From Arthrobacter endolithicus (GTDB lineage Bacteria; Actinomycetota; Actinomycetes; Actinomycetales; Micrococcaceae): a stretch of 64,000 bases of DNA. Position numbers and translations under genes: made by a program. Every line of letters begins with the position of its first letter. The stretch's first letter is position 1. Below are positions 52,958 to 63,200 of the stretch, piece after piece. Location of the stretch: contig NZ_JAPNLH010000016.1 in the NCBI RefSeq assembly GCF_026627425.1, positions 29,746 to 93,745 on the forward strand, given 5' to 3'. The notes under the pieces were generated by a model. That model worked only from the letters and a program-made list of their open reading frames with translations, was not told the origin of the DNA and did no database searches.

Positions 52958-53450
52958 TCGCGGCGCCCCCCGTCAATAGCGACCGGCGTGGGCGCGACGG
53001 TTGGGCGCAAGTGACGCGAGAATCGAGAGTTGTTATCGTCCTAGCGACTGTCGGCCTGGACTGCCCCGTGCAGCATTATGGTCAACACCTCCTTCCATGC
53101 GAAGGCACCGCTCTAACTACTCATCGGAAGTTCGGCGGCTCCCGGTATGGCCCCTCTACACCGATCTCTGGGAAGCCGGCCGCCCAAAGTATTTGTCAAC
53201 ACTCGCGACCCCTTCGATAAAAATAGAGTGCCGTCTATCAGATGAGGAGAGTCAGACGCAGCAGCCTCCTCCAACCCGATGACAACGGCAGCCACAGCTA
53301 CAGCGCCAGCCCCGGTTTCACAGAAACTGCCTGGTTCAAACCCAAAGCAGCATGGAAAATGTCATCAGGTTGGCGATGGGCGTCACATAGCTAACCGCCG
53401 GGGCTTCGGCCATGCCATGATGCAAGCACCCGACGCGAAGGAGTCAGACT
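52958..53450. other. Intergenic stretch
   Basis: No supported gene; small frames have no domain. The GNAT-AAA leader with GAAGGAG is at about 53438. Confidence 0.35.
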
Positions 53451-54776
53451 ATGACCGCCTGGAAAGTGCGCGACTTCCACCCGACAGATCTGGAGGGGAT
53501 CCTGCACCTGTGGGAGACCCTGAAATCCGCCGGCCTGGACCCCGTCTATGACCTGTCTGAGGTTCTGGCGTCCTGCGAAAAGGACCATGGCGTCGTTGCC
53601 GTTCTGGGTGAGGACGTGGTGGGTGCGGCCGTGGGCAGGGCCGCACACGACCAGGGCTGGATCGTCTTTTTGGCGACGCTGCCGCAGTGGCGGGGCCGGG
53701 GGATCGGCACCGCGCTGCTGGCCGGGGTCGAAACCCGGATGGCCCCGCTGGGGTTGACTAAACTCTCGGCATTGATGCCAGACACGGCGACGCGCGTTGA
53801 CGCGTTCCTGAGCCGCGGCTTCCAGGACAAGAAGAACCTGAGGTACTTCGAGCGCCGGATACCGCTTCAACGCCAGGACCTTGGTCCGCTGGGGCAACTG
53901 GGAGGCCGGCTGCTCAATCGCAACCTATGGGAAAACGTCGCCGGCATGAAGCGGGAGAAGGACCTGCTGGAACGCCGGCTGGTACTGCCCTTGGCGCAGG
54001 CCGAGCTCGCCGAGGAATTCGGCGTCGTGCCGCCGCGCGCCGTCGTCCTCTTCGGGCCGCCCGGAACGGGCAAGACCACCTTCGCCAAAGCCATCGCGTC
54101 CCGGCTGGAATGGCCGTTCGTGGAGGTCTTCCCCTCCCGGCTCGCGGCGGATCCAAGCGGGCTTGCCGGCGCGCTGCGGGAAACTTTCCTGGAGATTGCC
54201 GAGCTGGAACACGTCGTGGTGTTCATCGATGAGGTGGAGGAGATCGCCTCGCACCGCTCGGGTGAGCCGCCGTCGGCCCTGCAGGGGGTCACCAACGAGC
54301 TGCTGAAAATCATTCCTGCGTTCCGCGAGCAGTCCGGGCGTCTGCTGATCTGCGCCACCAACTTCATCCGCTCCCTGGACTCGGCCTTCCTGCGGCACGG
54401 TCGCTTCGATTACGTTATTCCCATTGGTCTGCCGGACGCGGAAGCCCGCCGGGCCATGTGGGAGCGTTTCATTCCTCCCTCCGTGCTGGAGCAGGTGAAA
54501 GTGGAGCTGCTGGTGGAGCGCAGCGGTGGATTCTCGCCTGCGGACATCGAGTTCGCTGCCCGCAGCGCGTCGCAGCGGGCGCTGGAAAAGGCCATTTACC
54601 AGCACGACGGCGGAATCGCGCAGCCAGGTGCCACTGGTGATTCCGCTGGTTTGGAACTGAAGCGTGGCCCGTCCACGGAGGATTACCTTGGGACCATAGC
54701 CGACACCAGGGCCACGGTCAGCGATGAGGTAGCGCGCGAATTCCTGGAGGACATCGAGCGTCTGGCCCGCATGTAG
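53451..54776 (+). CDS. GNAT acetyltransferase fused to an AAA ATPase
   Basis: 441 aa. Residues about 1-140 form a GNAT domain (VVAVLGEDVVGAAVGRA, FLATLPQWRGRGIGTALLAGVETRM with the acetyl-CoA loop WRGRGIG, DAFLSRGFQDKKNLRYFERR). Residues about 165-441 form an AAA module: second-region ENVAGMKREKDLLERRL, Walker A GPPGTGKTTF near residue 202, Walker B FIDEVEE near 258, sensor-1 CATNF and the arginine-finger segment RHGRFDYVIPIGLPD near 315. Possibly the ATPase remodels a protein that the GNAT domain modifies. It stands alone. Confidence 0.9.
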   Translation: MTAWKVRDFHPTDLEGILHLWETLKSAGLDPVYDLSEVLASCEKDHGVVAVLGEDVVGAAVGRAAHDQGWIVFLATLPQWRGRGIGTALLAGVETRMAPLGLTKLSALMPDTATRVDAFLSRGFQDKKNLRYFERRIPLQRQDLGPLGQLGGRLLNRNLWENVAGMKREKDLLERRLVLPLAQAELAEEFGVVPPRAVVLFGPPGTGKTTFAKAIASRLEWPFVEVFPSRLAADPSGLAGALRETFLEIAELEHVVVFIDEVEEIASHRSGEPPSALQGVTNELLKIIPAFREQSGRLLICATNFIRSLDSAFLRHGRFDYVIPIGLPDAEARRAMWERFIPPSVLEQVKVELLVERSGGFSPADIEFAARSASQRALEKAIYQHDGGIAQPGATGDSAGLELKRGPSTEDYLGTIADTRATVSDEVAREFLEDIERLARM

Positions 54777-54956
54777 GGCGGCGTTCTAGCCTTGCGCGGC
54801 TCGTTTCAACCGGGACCAGTCGCCTCCTCGCAACTCTCACCCAGTCCTACGCACCCATGGATTAGATGAAACGGCGTTGACCAGAGTTTAGTTTTCAGCT
54901 CCGTCGTGCTTGGGCAGTTCCGTCGGGTGCGAGCGTGCCGCATCCGTTCTGCCGGT

Positions 54957-55733
54957 TCAGACGCTTCTAGGCCGGTTCTCTGTCTGGGCAAAGGGCGAAT
55001 CGGGACGTGGTAGAAAGACGCTGTCGACGATGATGTCGACGGACTCATTGTAAAACGCGATCCGGTCCGCAATGGCCGCTACGGCAGGGTACGGATGGGG
55101 ATAAGACCAGGCCACGCCGGGCACTCCAGGGACACTCCAATACTCCTCGGCAAAGCCCTTGTAGGGGCAGTGGCTGCGATTGGCGCTGCCGCCAAGTTTG
55201 TCGAGCCGGACATCGCTTCTGGGAAAGTAAAAACGGGTTGGCAGATGAGTTACCAACAACAGCACAGGCCGCTTGGACCCAGCGAGGACGACGCCGTCGA
55301 GGGCAACGGTGACGTGCCGTCAGCTCCGAAGAGCATCGACTCGCTTGTGCGGGTCGCGCGGATGGCTGTGGACCTGCTCATCTTCCTCCAGCCAGCGGTC
55401 CATGATGGTGGATTGCCAGCTAAACACAATCCGATCACTCACTGCAGAATCGTCACGAATCCAGGCGGCACCGGCGAAGTCTGTGCCTTCGACGTGGAGG
55501 TCGAACCACTGGGAGACCGGTCCCTTCGGCAGGAAAAAGAACTCCCCCGTGGAAGGGGCCTGGGCTGCCCGAACGAGCAGGTCCGTGCGGACGTCGTCCT
55601 CGGCGAAAGCATAAGAGGGCACCGGAAACGTGTCTTCCCAAAAAAGCAACGGTGCACGGCTGTCAACTACCGTCGTATCACCCACCATGGCGCGCACCCA
55701 CCGCTCGCTGGACCGTTTTGCATTTCGCGGCAT
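54957..55733 (-). pseudogene. Double DUF427-domain protein split by a TGA codon
   Basis: Two halves lie in the same minus frame: 55733-55320 with RWVRAMVGDTTVVDSRAPLLFW and FAEDDVRTDLLVRA, and 55317-54957 with VTVALDGVVLAGS, FYFPRSDVRLDKLGGSANRSHCPYKGFAEEYWSV and IAFYNESVDIIVDSVFL. DUF427 proteins have this repeated fold. The only break is a TGA at 55320-55322. One nonsense change seems to have inactivated it. Confidence 0.8.
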
Positions 55734-56279
55734 CGGCTCGAATCAGCAGACAACGAGCAGGCGTCCTTCGGGACTGAGGTCGTGACAGGTTTAGTGACTA
55801 GTCTGAAGATCAAGGCGGGCCGCCTGCTGATGCCGTATTTTCAGATGGCAATGACACCGACAGTAATACCGCCGATTTGGAGGCGTTTCTTGAAGCCGCC
55901 ACGGAGGAATCGGCAGATTGTGTGCGTTTGCGCCAGCCAATGAATAGCCGGGCTTTGACACGATTAGCAGTATCGAACTCTAACTTTGAGTTTGAAGCCG
56001 CACTTGATTTTCATGACTGGCATTAATCACACGGGAAAATCGTCGATACTGCAGGCCTTGGCCGTCTGGGAGATCTGCCGCTTGGCAAGAACAATGGAAC
56101 GCGCTGGAGGGTCCGGACTCCACCCGGAACGCGTCGGTATAGCGTAGACGACGAACCAGTCTTCATGGGGCTCCCCTACCTGACAAAATTGAGTGAGACC
56201 CGGGCTCGTTACCGACGAGTCCGACACCCATGGCTGGGCTGACAGTGCCCAGTCACCACGATGGAAGTTGACCGAAAAT
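55734..56279. other. Intergenic stretch
   Basis: No supported gene or clear repeat. The VOC protein at 56280 has no strong ribosome binding site. Confidence 0.35.
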
Positions 56280-56669
56280 ATGCCCCTGTTCACCGGGATC
56301 CACCACCTCTCTCTTACCGTCAGCGATCTCACCGTCAGCACCACTTTTTACCAGCGTGTCTTCGGTTTTCCACCCGCGGGCGAACTCTGTGGCGAAAATC
56401 TGCAGCGGAAACTCTTCGCGCTTCCCAGCGGCACTAACCTCGGGCTCACCGAGCACAGGCCCACGACGACGGAAAAATTCTCTCCATTCCGACCGGGCAT
56501 GGATCATGTGGGCTTTGGCGTCAGTACGAAAGATGAGCTTCAAGCGTGGGCTGATCACCTCACTCAGATCAACATTGAGCACAGCGGACTGGTAGAAGCT
56601 CCTTATGGGACGGCCCTGAGCTTCAAGGATCCCGATGGGACTGCGCTGGAGTTTTTCTTCAGTGCGTAA
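56280..56669 (+). CDS. VOC-family (glyoxalase-like) protein
   Basis: 129 aa. ITGIHHLSLTVSDLTVSTTFYQRVFGF-like opening (GIHHLSLTVSDL), SGTNLGLTEHRP, GMDHVGFGVSTKDELQAWADHL and SFKDPDGTALEFFFSA. The metal-ligand positions His (HHLSL), His (DHVGF) and Glu (LEFF) are present, so it could be a dioxygenase, lyase or fosfomycin-type enzyme. Paralogous to the convergent VOC gene at 57498; between them lies an IS1182 fragment. Confidence 0.85.
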   Translation: MPLFTGIHHLSLTVSDLTVSTTFYQRVFGFPPAGELCGENLQRKLFALPSGTNLGLTEHRPTTTEKFSPFRPGMDHVGFGVSTKDELQAWADHLTQINIEHSGLVEAPYGTALSFKDPDGTALEFFFSA

Positions 56670-56735
56670 CCCGAATACGTGTTGCACCGGCATCGCGCTT
56701 GACCGGGTCCGGACCGTGGACCTCTGTGGCCACGA

Positions 56736-57248
56736 GTGCTTCGCGGCCTGGCGGAGGAGATCAGTGCGTTGATGGAGGAAGCGAAGACCGTTAATGCTGA
56801 CGAGGACGCACGCTTCGGGCCCGGCAAGCGCAGGGATGAGCTTCCTGCGGAGTTGGCGTGCAGGGAAGCCCGGGCTGCGGCGATGACGGGTGCGCGTGCC
56901 CCGCTCGAGGAAGAAACGGCAGCCAAGGCCCACCAGCTCGCCGAAGAGAAGGCGCGGACCCGTGGTGGGGATGATGATGAGATCACCGGCGCCGGCGATA
57001 AAGGCCGCCGATATCCGCCAGCTGGTGCCATGATCGAGCACACCGTTGCCACGGTCGCGGTGACGCCCCAGACGTGTAATGCCGATGCCGGGTACTGCTC
57101 AGCCGCCAACCTTGCGCACGTCAAGACCATTAGACCTGAACATCCCACGGAGTTCTTTATCCCCACCCGGCACATCAAACACAGCACCCCTGTCCCGGAG
57201 TCCCGCGGGGCAAGATCCCCTGGTGTGGATTCGGAGCAACGGCCCTGA
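56736..57248 (+). pseudogene. IS1182-family transposase fragment
   Basis: GPGKRRDELPAELACREARAAAM and APLEEETAAKAHQLAEE are the helical linker, and MIEHTVATVAVTPQTCNADAGYCSAANL is the catalytic D-region of IS1182-type DDE transposases. The N-terminal HTH and the C-terminal third are missing and the usual central segment before MIEH is deleted. Confidence 0.75.
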
Positions 57249-57497
57249 CGGCCGAGTGTATCCCCCGGGACATCCGCAGCACCGGAGCTGAACAGGGCAG
57301 GTGCCCGTTTCCTACAGCACGGCCCGATCGATCATCACGCGCCTGGATCCCGGGAGAACGACGTCGGCGCACCACGGCGCCGCAGTCTGCCGGGACCCCT
57401 ACTGATCTCGCCGCACCCGGTGCAGCACATTGCCGGAGCACCCTTGTCCCAATCATCAGCATCGCAAAGAGACTCTGGGCAGCACGCCCAACGGGGC

Positions 57498-57890
57498 TCA
57501 GGACGGCGGAGCAAAGAATTCGAGGGCGTTCCCGTCAGGGTCCTTAAATGACAGACCGGATCCATACCCCGCGTCGACGATGCCGCCGTGGACGATGCCC
57601 AGTTCCTCGAGTCGGGACTGCCAGGCCTGCAGTTCTTCACGGGTTTCACAACCGAAACTGAGGTGGTCTAACCCTACTCGTCTCGCGTCGAAGTGGTCTT
57701 TGGGGTCAGTCTGCGGATGCGCGTGCAGGCCGAAGAGCGCTCCTCCGGCCAATGGATAAACCGTGTGCCAGAAGCCTCCGGCATCTTCGTTAAGCACCGG
57801 GGAGACGCCGAGCAGCCGTTCATACCGCGCCGCGCTCGACGTGAGATCAGTCACCGTCAGGGCAACGTGTGCAATCGAGGGAAAGGCCAC
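57498..57890 (-). CDS. VOC-family (glyoxalase-like) protein
   Basis: 130 aa from GTG 57890, with GAGGAG 7-8 bases upstream; the longer open frame to 58019 is not supported. FPSIAHVALTVTDLTSSAARYERLLGVSPV, VYPLAGGALFGLHAHP, GLDHLSFGCETREELQAW and GLSFKDPDGNALEFFAPPS. Metal ligands His, His, Glu are present at the equivalent positions. Likely dimeric metalloenzyme of unknown substrate. Confidence 0.85.
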   Translation of the reverse strand: MAFPSIAHVALTVTDLTSSAARYERLLGVSPVLNEDAGGFWHTVYPLAGGALFGLHAHPQTDPKDHFDARRVGLDHLSFGCETREELQAWQSRLEELGIVHGGIVDAGYGSGLSFKDPDGNALEFFAPPS

Positions 57891-58022
57891 CGTAAATCTC
57901 CTCAAGATCGGCGCGGGGCGCCGTGCCTCAGATAGGAATCCCCGCGTGCGCTGTTGCGATGCTCCGGGCATCCGTGCGGTCCTGTCTGGCTCGGGCTTCG
58001 GCCGCGGTGTGGCCCACATACG

Positions 58023-58373
58023 TCACCCATCCGGGGTGGTGACCTTGCCCAGGGGTGTTGAAGCGGCAATGTTGTCAAAGACCTCCTCCGGGGTTGCGGC
58101 GCTGGCATCGGTGGTGCGCAGCAGTCCGCCGGAGACCATGTTCACGGCAATATTGTGCTGCCCGAGGTCCTTGGCCATGGTGCGGGTCAAAGACAGCAGG
58201 GCGGCCTTGGCCGCGGTGTAGTCGTGGTGCGGGACCACCGGGTTCTGGAACAGATTGGTCCCAACATTGATGATGCGCCCAAACCCGTGGCCGCGCATCC
58301 CCTCCAAAGCCTGCTGGGTCGTGTTCAAAGCACCCCGGACACTTCCCGCAAACTGTGCCTCGAACATCCTAAG
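58023..58373 (-). pseudogene. SDR (FabG-like) dehydrogenase fragment
   Basis: The frame reads FEAQFAGSVRGALNTTQQALEGM, GFGRIINVGTNLFQNPVVPHHDYTAAKAALLSLTRTMAKDLG (catalytic Tyr-x3-Lys) and GGLLRTTDASAATPEEVFDNIAASTPLGKVTTP, then stops. The Rossmann N-terminus with its Gly motif and the final FASPWSR-type region are missing. Truncated at both ends. Confidence 0.75.
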
Positions 58374-58517
58374 CCCCGTCCGAAGCCAGTCACAAGAACG
58401 ATCTGTTCTGCCAGGTCAGCCCTGGCGTCTTGGAAAAATGCCGCTTCTTGAGACATTGGCGTGGACTTCCACACCACTACCGTCAATCCCTATAGACACT
58501 CGGAGTCGTCGGCGGTG

Positions 58518-58587
58518 TCAAGCCGTCGTAGCAACATTGTCGTTGAGTAATTTGGTGAAGACTTCGCGTGGTGTGAGGAATCCTAGG
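58518..58587 (-). pseudogene. IS30-family transposase C-terminal end
   Basis: Minus strand LGFLTPREVFTKLLNDNVATTA then a stop at 58518. This ending is characteristic of IS30-type transposases in actinobacteria. Only 23 codons remain. Confidence 0.65.
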
Positions 58588-58605
58588 ACGGCGGAGGCGG
58601 ATCCG

Positions 58606-58740
58606 CTCGTGGCAGATGAGAAGAAAGAGACCGCTGCCGGGTTCTGGGAACGCGCCAACAACTACTTCAACGAGTGCGGCATCGAGGTCAAAGGCGTTCT
58701 TACACCATGGTCGAGGAATGGGGCCTACGCGAAACCGATC
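58606..58740 (+). pseudogene. IS481-family transposase fragment
   Basis: Plus strand reading ADEKKETAAGFWERANNYFNECGIEVKGVLT, the segment before the second catalytic Asp of IS481-type integrase-core transposases, then drifting. It abuts the IS30 end, so this is a junction of two IS relics. Confidence 0.65.
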
Positions 58741-58920
58741 CCACGGCGATGTCCGCCCCATCTGTAAGACAACGACTTGCGCCCAGCCAGCAGCTCCTCT
58801 GTTCAACTGACTTGTCGCTTCGAGGGTATGACACCACGCCTTGAAAGAAGCCAAAAGGAAGTTGTCTGTGCACGGGATCAATCAGGTGGTCTTGTGTACC
58901 CTTTTACATATCCCATGAAG

Positions 58921-59652
58921 CTAGAGCACCTTATTGAGGAATTCCCGGACGCGAGGATGGGTATTATCGTCTGCGAAGAATTTTTCCGGTGGCATATCCG
59001 CGGCGATGACTCCCCCATCCACAAACACCACCCGATCCGCAACTTTTCTGGCGAAGCCCATCTCGTGGGTGACCACGATCATGGTCATGCCTTGCTGTGC
59101 GAGGTCCGTCATGACGTCCAAAACATCATTAACAACCTCGGGGTCCAGTGCGCTGGTGGGCTCGTCGAAGAGCATCAACTTTGGATTCATGGCCACGGCG
59201 CGCGCGATGGCGATGCGCTGCTTTTGTCCGCCGGAGAGCTGGCTGGGGTAGGCGCCGGCTCTGTGCGTCATGCCCACCTTCTCAAGCAATTCCATGGCGT
59301 GCGCCTCGGCATCCGCCTTGCTCTTGCCCAAGACATTCATTTGCGGCAGCATGACGTTGCGCAGCGCCGTGAGGTTGTGGAACAGGTTGAACTGCTGGAA
59401 CACCATACCCATCCGAGAACGCAGGCGGTTCAGGTCAACGTTGGGGTTCAGCAAGTCCTCACCATCAAAAACCACATGACCGGAGGATGGGATCTCCAAT
59501 AAGTTAAGGCAGCGCAGGAACGTTGACTTCCCACCACCGCTGGGGCCGATGACCGCCACCACCTCACCCGGCTCAATAGTGAAGTCGATGCCCTTGAGAA
59601 CGTTGAGGGTGCCAAAGGTCTTCGTGATCGCTGTGGTCGAAAGAAGTGCCAT
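58921..59652 (-). CDS. Amino-acid ABC transporter ATP-binding protein (GlnQ-type)
   Basis: 243 aa. Walker [13 protein letters not shown] at about residues 37-48, Q-loop FQQFNLF, signature [14 protein letters not shown], Walker [15 protein letters not shown] and H-loop VVTHEMGFA. The polar-amino-acid (PAAT) class. Its ATG shares one base with the stop of the SBP-permease fusion gene, so the two are made together. Confidence 0.95.
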   Translation of the reverse strand: MALLSTTAITKTFGTLNVLKGIDFTIEPGEVVAVIGPSGGGKSTFLRCLNLLEIPSSGHVVFDGEDLLNPNVDLNRLRSRMGMVFQQFNLFHNLTALRNVMLPQMNVLGKSKADAEAHAMELLEKVGMTHRAGAYPSQLSGGQKQRIAIARAVAMNPKLMLFDEPTSALDPEVVNDVLDVMTDLAQQGMTMIVVTHEMGFARKVADRVVFVDGGVIAADMPPEKFFADDNTHPRVREFLNKVL

Positions 59653-61169
59653 TAGAGGTAGACCGCCATTTTCTTTTCCAGGGTGTTGGCAATGAAGCCG
59701 ATGATGTTGGTGATGACGTAATAAACCAGGCCAATGAAGATGTACACGGTTAGCGCGTCAAAGGTGCGCGAGATGATGGTCTGGCCCACGAGGAAAAGTT
59801 CGCTGATGGTCACAAAGGAAACAAGTGCGGAGTTCTTGGTCAGGGACACAAATTCGTTGCCCAAGGGCGGCAACATGCGCAGGAATGCCTGCGGGACGAT
59901 GATGTGGCGCAGTGCGGAGCCCGAACTCATGCCGCAGGAACGGGCGGCCTCCATCTGTCCCTTGTCCACGGACTGGATGGCGCCGCGTACAATTTCGGTC
60001 ACGTAGGAACCGCTGTACAACCCTAGGGCGAAGACACCGGCAACCAGAGGTTGCAGCTGCAGACCAAGCTGCGGGAGACCGAAGTAAATCAGGAAGAGCT
60101 GCACGATGAACGGCGTGCCACGGATGACTGAGACATAGGCTGTCCCTAGCCAGCGGATCGGTGTAATTTTGGACAGCTTGGCAAAGCCCCCCAGCATGCC
60201 GAAGCACAGGCTCAGGACCAGTGACATTCCGATTATTTCCATGGTGGTGACAAAGCCATTCCACAGTGGGACGGCAGAGTTTGTGATCGAGGAAATGTTG
60301 ATCAGTCCGTGGGCCTTGGCAGATACCGGAGCGGCCGTGGCGACATGGCCAAACCATTTCGCCGTCAGCTTGTCGTACCCTCCGTTGGCCTTTAAGTCGG
60401 ACAGGGCTGAGTTGAAGCTGTCTTTGATGGCAGTGTCCGGCTTCTGGAAGGCATACCCGTAGTTTTCGTTCGTGAGGCGTTCTCCCACCTGCTTCAGGCC
60501 TCCCTGCTGGACGATGAAGTAACGCCCGCCGGGCTGGCCTGTAACCACGGCGTCCGCCTGGCCAAGCTTTACCGAGGAGAACATTTGATCGTTGGTCTGC
60601 ACCTGCACCAGCTGCGCCTTCGGCTGGTTCTGCGACAGCCACTCAACCGACTTCGTACCGACCTGCACGGCCACTTTTTTGCCGGCCAGGTCCGCGAGCG
60701 ATTTCACATTGGTATTTTTGTCGGAGACGAAGATGGAAAGGCCTCCCGGGTAGTAGACATCGGAGAAGTCCACTGCCTTGGCACGCTCGGCGCTGATATA
60801 GATGGCGGAGGCGCCTACATCGATCTGATTTGCCTGCAGGGCAGGGACGATGTTGCCGAACGGCATTTGGATGAACTGGACGTTCTTGATCCCTGTCTGC
60901 TTGGCGAGAGCCCTGACGAGGTCAATGTCGAAGCCCATTTTGTCGCCGTTTGCGTCCGTGAACTCGAACGGCGGGAACGTAGCGTCGGTGCCCACACGCA
61001 AAGTCAAGTTCCCCGATTGCAACGCAGCCAGCTTTTCTGAGGTAACAGCCGGGGTTGGGGCCGGCGTAGTGGCGGCTGTTGCGGCCTGTGCCGTGACGCC
61101 AGTGATGCCCAAGAGAACCAAGGCAAACAGGAAAGCCCAAAAGCGGCGGCGGGTGAATATCGTCTTCAC
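59652..61169 (-). CDS. Amino-acid ABC transporter substrate-binding protein/permease fusion
   Basis: 505 aa. A signal segment ([21 protein letters not shown]) leads an SBP_bac_3 domain ([44 protein letters not shown]-like [15 protein letters not shown]) to about residue 270. The permease (about 300-505) has the EAA-type loop [22 protein letters not shown]. Fused SBP-permease proteins occur in some Gram-positives. Cationic or polar amino acid or formimidoyl compound uptake is possible given hutG. ATGA overlap with hutG. Confidence 0.92.
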   Translation of the reverse strand: MKTIFTRRRFWAFLFALVLLGITGVTAQAATAATTPAPTPAVTSEKLAALQSGNLTLRVGTDATFPPFEFTDANGDKMGFDIDLVRALAKQTGIKNVQFIQMPFGNIVPALQANQIDVGASAIYISAERAKAVDFSDVYYPGGLSIFVSDKNTNVKSLADLAGKKVAVQVGTKSVEWLSQNQPKAQLVQVQTNDQMFSSVKLGQADAVVTGQPGGRYFIVQQGGLKQVGERLTNENYGYAFQKPDTAIKDSFNSALSDLKANGGYDKLTAKWFGHVATAAPVSAKAHGLINISSITNSAVPLWNGFVTTMEIIGMSLVLSLCFGMLGGFAKLSKITPIRWLGTAYVSVIRGTPFIVQLFLIYFGLPQLGLQLQPLVAGVFALGLYSGSYVTEIVRGAIQSVDKGQMEAARSCGMSSGSALRHIIVPQAFLRMLPPLGNEFVSLTKNSALVSFVTISELFLVGQTIISRTFDALTVYIFIGLVYYVITNIIGFIANTLEKKMAVYL

Positions 61170-62176
61170 AGGAACTCGATTCCAGGTTGGTTCGTTGATG
61201 CCGGGATGGCTGTTGGCTTCCCCAGCTGGGCAGCATGTTCGGTGGCAATAGCATGGATAAGCCGGGCAGCCGATCGTGCAGTCTGATCATCAATATCAAA
61301 ACGCGGGTTGAGTTCGACGACGTCAACGTGCACCAGTTTTGGTGACCGGGCCAGTCGCCGGCAGACCGCCAGGATGACGCGGTAGGGGACGCCCAGAGCC
61401 GCAGGCGCACTGACTCCCGGGGCCACATGGGCAGGGAGGACATCCAGGTCGATGGTGAGATATACGGCGTCCACTCGGGACAGGAAGTCGTCCACGAATT
61501 CATTCACGGCAGCCTGATTGGTGCTGGAGCACTCTTCGTCGCGCAGGTAACGCACTCCGAGATCAGCGGCCGTTTGGACCAGATCGACCGTGTTATTGGG
61601 TTCGCTGATGCCAATGACGGTGTAGTTGAAGTCCCGGCCGACCGAGCGTTCACTGGTTGCGATTTGGAGGAAGGGCGTCCCGCTGGAGGGGACGGGATCG
61701 GCGCGAAGGTCGAAATGGGCGTCGAGGTTAATGATGCCCAGACGCCCCATGGCGGGGATGCCGACGCCGCAGAGGCCGAGGTAGCTGCCGTAGGCGGTTT
61801 CATGGCCACCTCCGAGCACGATGGGCAAGTGTCCGCCTGCCAACGCCGCTGTGACCGCCTTGCCGAGCCTGGCTTGGCCCGACTCGAGGTCGCTGTCAGT
61901 GACCGACACGTCACCCAGATCGTGGAGCATCAGTTCAGCCGGTGCCGAAAGGGACGCCAGAGCGGAGCGGATCGTGTCGGGAGCAGTGGCAGCTCCGACG
62001 CGCCCCATGTTGCGCCGGACTCCTTCATCGCTTTGAAAACCCAGGAGGGCGATGCCGGGAGTGGCCTTACCGGTATGCGCCAGCGAGAGGTTAATTGCGT
62101 GGTGCCAGCGCCGGTGGTCGAGTGCCGGTCCGTCGTCGCGGCCGGTCCACCGGCGTGGACTAAGTTCTTCCTTCAT
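61166..62176 (-). CDS. hutG: Formimidoylglutamase (HutG, ureohydrolase family)
   Basis: 336 aa. Manganese ligands of the arginase fold are all present: LGGGHETAYGSY (His), INLDAHFDLRAD (Asp, His, Asp) and LTIDLDVLPAHVAPGVSAPAALGV (Asp, Asp). The last motif is typical of HutG, which converts N-formimidoyl-L-glutamate to glutamate and formamide in histidine degradation. No hutH, hutU or hutI is nearby. The transporter of the same operon may import the substrate. ATGA overlaps connect it to both neighbours. Confidence 0.87.
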   Translation of the reverse strand: MKEELSPRRWTGRDDGPALDHRRWHHAINLSLAHTGKATPGIALLGFQSDEGVRRNMGRVGAATAPDTIRSALASLSAPAELMLHDLGDVSVTDSDLESGQARLGKAVTAALAGGHLPIVLGGGHETAYGSYLGLCGVGIPAMGRLGIINLDAHFDLRADPVPSSGTPFLQIATSERSVGRDFNYTVIGISEPNNTVDLVQTAADLGVRYLRDEECSSTNQAAVNEFVDDFLSRVDAVYLTIDLDVLPAHVAPGVSAPAALGVPYRVILAVCRRLARSPKLVHVDVVELNPRFDIDDQTARSAARLIHAIATEHAAQLGKPTAIPASTNQPGIEFL

Positions 62177-62994
62177 GAATTCTCTTTTGCTGACTCGTTG
62201 AGAATGAGGGCGACCGCCTCGGTGGAGGCGATAAGCCGCTTCTCGTTTCGGATTGCCCTTGCGGACGGGGCCATAGTGCTGAGTGTTCCCGACAGCCGTC
62301 CGGCCGCGTCAAAGATCGGGAAGCTGACCCCCCACACGCCGGAATCCACGGCACCCTGGCTAAGTGCGAAGCCGCGGGCGGACACCTGCCGAAGTTCGTG
62401 TTCAAGGGCAGCGGATTGCTCCCGATCTAGTGCCAAGTCGGCGATGATGTCTTTCTGCTCGTCGCTCGTGACGTTGGCCAGCAAGGCCATGGCGCTGGCG
62501 CCGCGATGGAGCGGCTGGGACCGCCCTGCAGAGTAGCTGCAGCGCAGAAGTTGCGGGCCCTCGATGGCTTCCAGGCACAGTGCCCGGTTGCCGCTGACCA
62601 CCAGGTAGGCGGCCAGCTCTTCGGTTTCGTTCGAGAGTTGTTGAAGTTGGGATCTGATGCGGCTCTTAACCACTGATTCCTGACGGAAATTGGCGGCCAG
62701 CCGAAGTGTCGCCGATCCGGCCGAAAACTGTCCTCGGCTGTTTGCCGATCCAACGAGCCCAGCTTGGACCAAAGCAGACAGGTGCCGATATACAGCACTA
62801 GTCGGAATCTTTGTCCGTGCACTGATCTGAGCTGCCGTGAGGACTTGAGCTGACGCGAATTGTAGGAGGATCTCCAGAACCCGCGAAGGCGCCCCGGATA
62901 CATGCGTGGGAGCCTTTTGTGATCCCATGGGTGAGGAAGGCCGAGCGCCTGGTCCTTTTTCAATCATGAAAGAGACTTTAGTGTCTGTAATCAC
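62173..62994 (-). CDS. IclR-family regulator, first gene of the hutG-transporter operon
   Basis: 273 aa from GTG 62994; ATG 62967 or 62928 are possible starts and none has a clear ribosome binding site. HTH: VLEILLQFASAQVLTAAQISARTKIPTSAVYRHLSALVQAGLV. Effector domain: LSNETEELAAYLVVSGNRALCLEAIEGPQLLR, LHRGASAMALLA, GFALSQGAVDSGVWGVSFPIFD. It is co-transcribed and overlaps hutG by ATGA, which would give autoregulation of the whole operon through the palindrome at 63011. Confidence 0.85.
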   Translation of the reverse strand: MITDTKVSFMIEKGPGARPSSPMGSQKAPTHVSGAPSRVLEILLQFASAQVLTAAQISARTKIPTSAVYRHLSALVQAGLVGSANSRGQFSAGSATLRLAANFRQESVVKSRIRSQLQQLSNETEELAAYLVVSGNRALCLEAIEGPQLLRCSYSAGRSQPLHRGASAMALLANVTSDEQKDIIADLALDREQSAALEHELRQVSARGFALSQGAVDSGVWGVSFPIFDAAGRLSGTLSTMAPSARAIRNEKRLIASTEAVALILNESAKENS

Positions 62995-63010
62995 AGATAA
63001 GGAGTGCAGA

Positions 63011-63027
63011 TTCCCATTTTATGGGAA
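63011..63027. promoter_or_regulatory. IclR operator candidate
   Basis: TTCCCAT and ATGGGAA are perfect arms around TTT, 17 bp upstream of the iclR frame. The core TCCCAT-N3-ATGGGA is the same as that of the palindrome at 2175-2193 next to the other IclR gene. Confidence 0.55.
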
Positions 63028-63200
63028 ATATTTTGCCAAGAAATGGGTCAACTCTTCTGATTCAACGGTTCTCTCGTCTCTTGGACCAGAAGCGAAGTCG
63101 TTATCCCCACCGTCCAGGCCGACCACTTCGCTTCAGCTCAATCTCGATTCGGTGGACGCGGCTGACTGTGAGTCTCAGAACGGAGACCGACGGTGACGCG

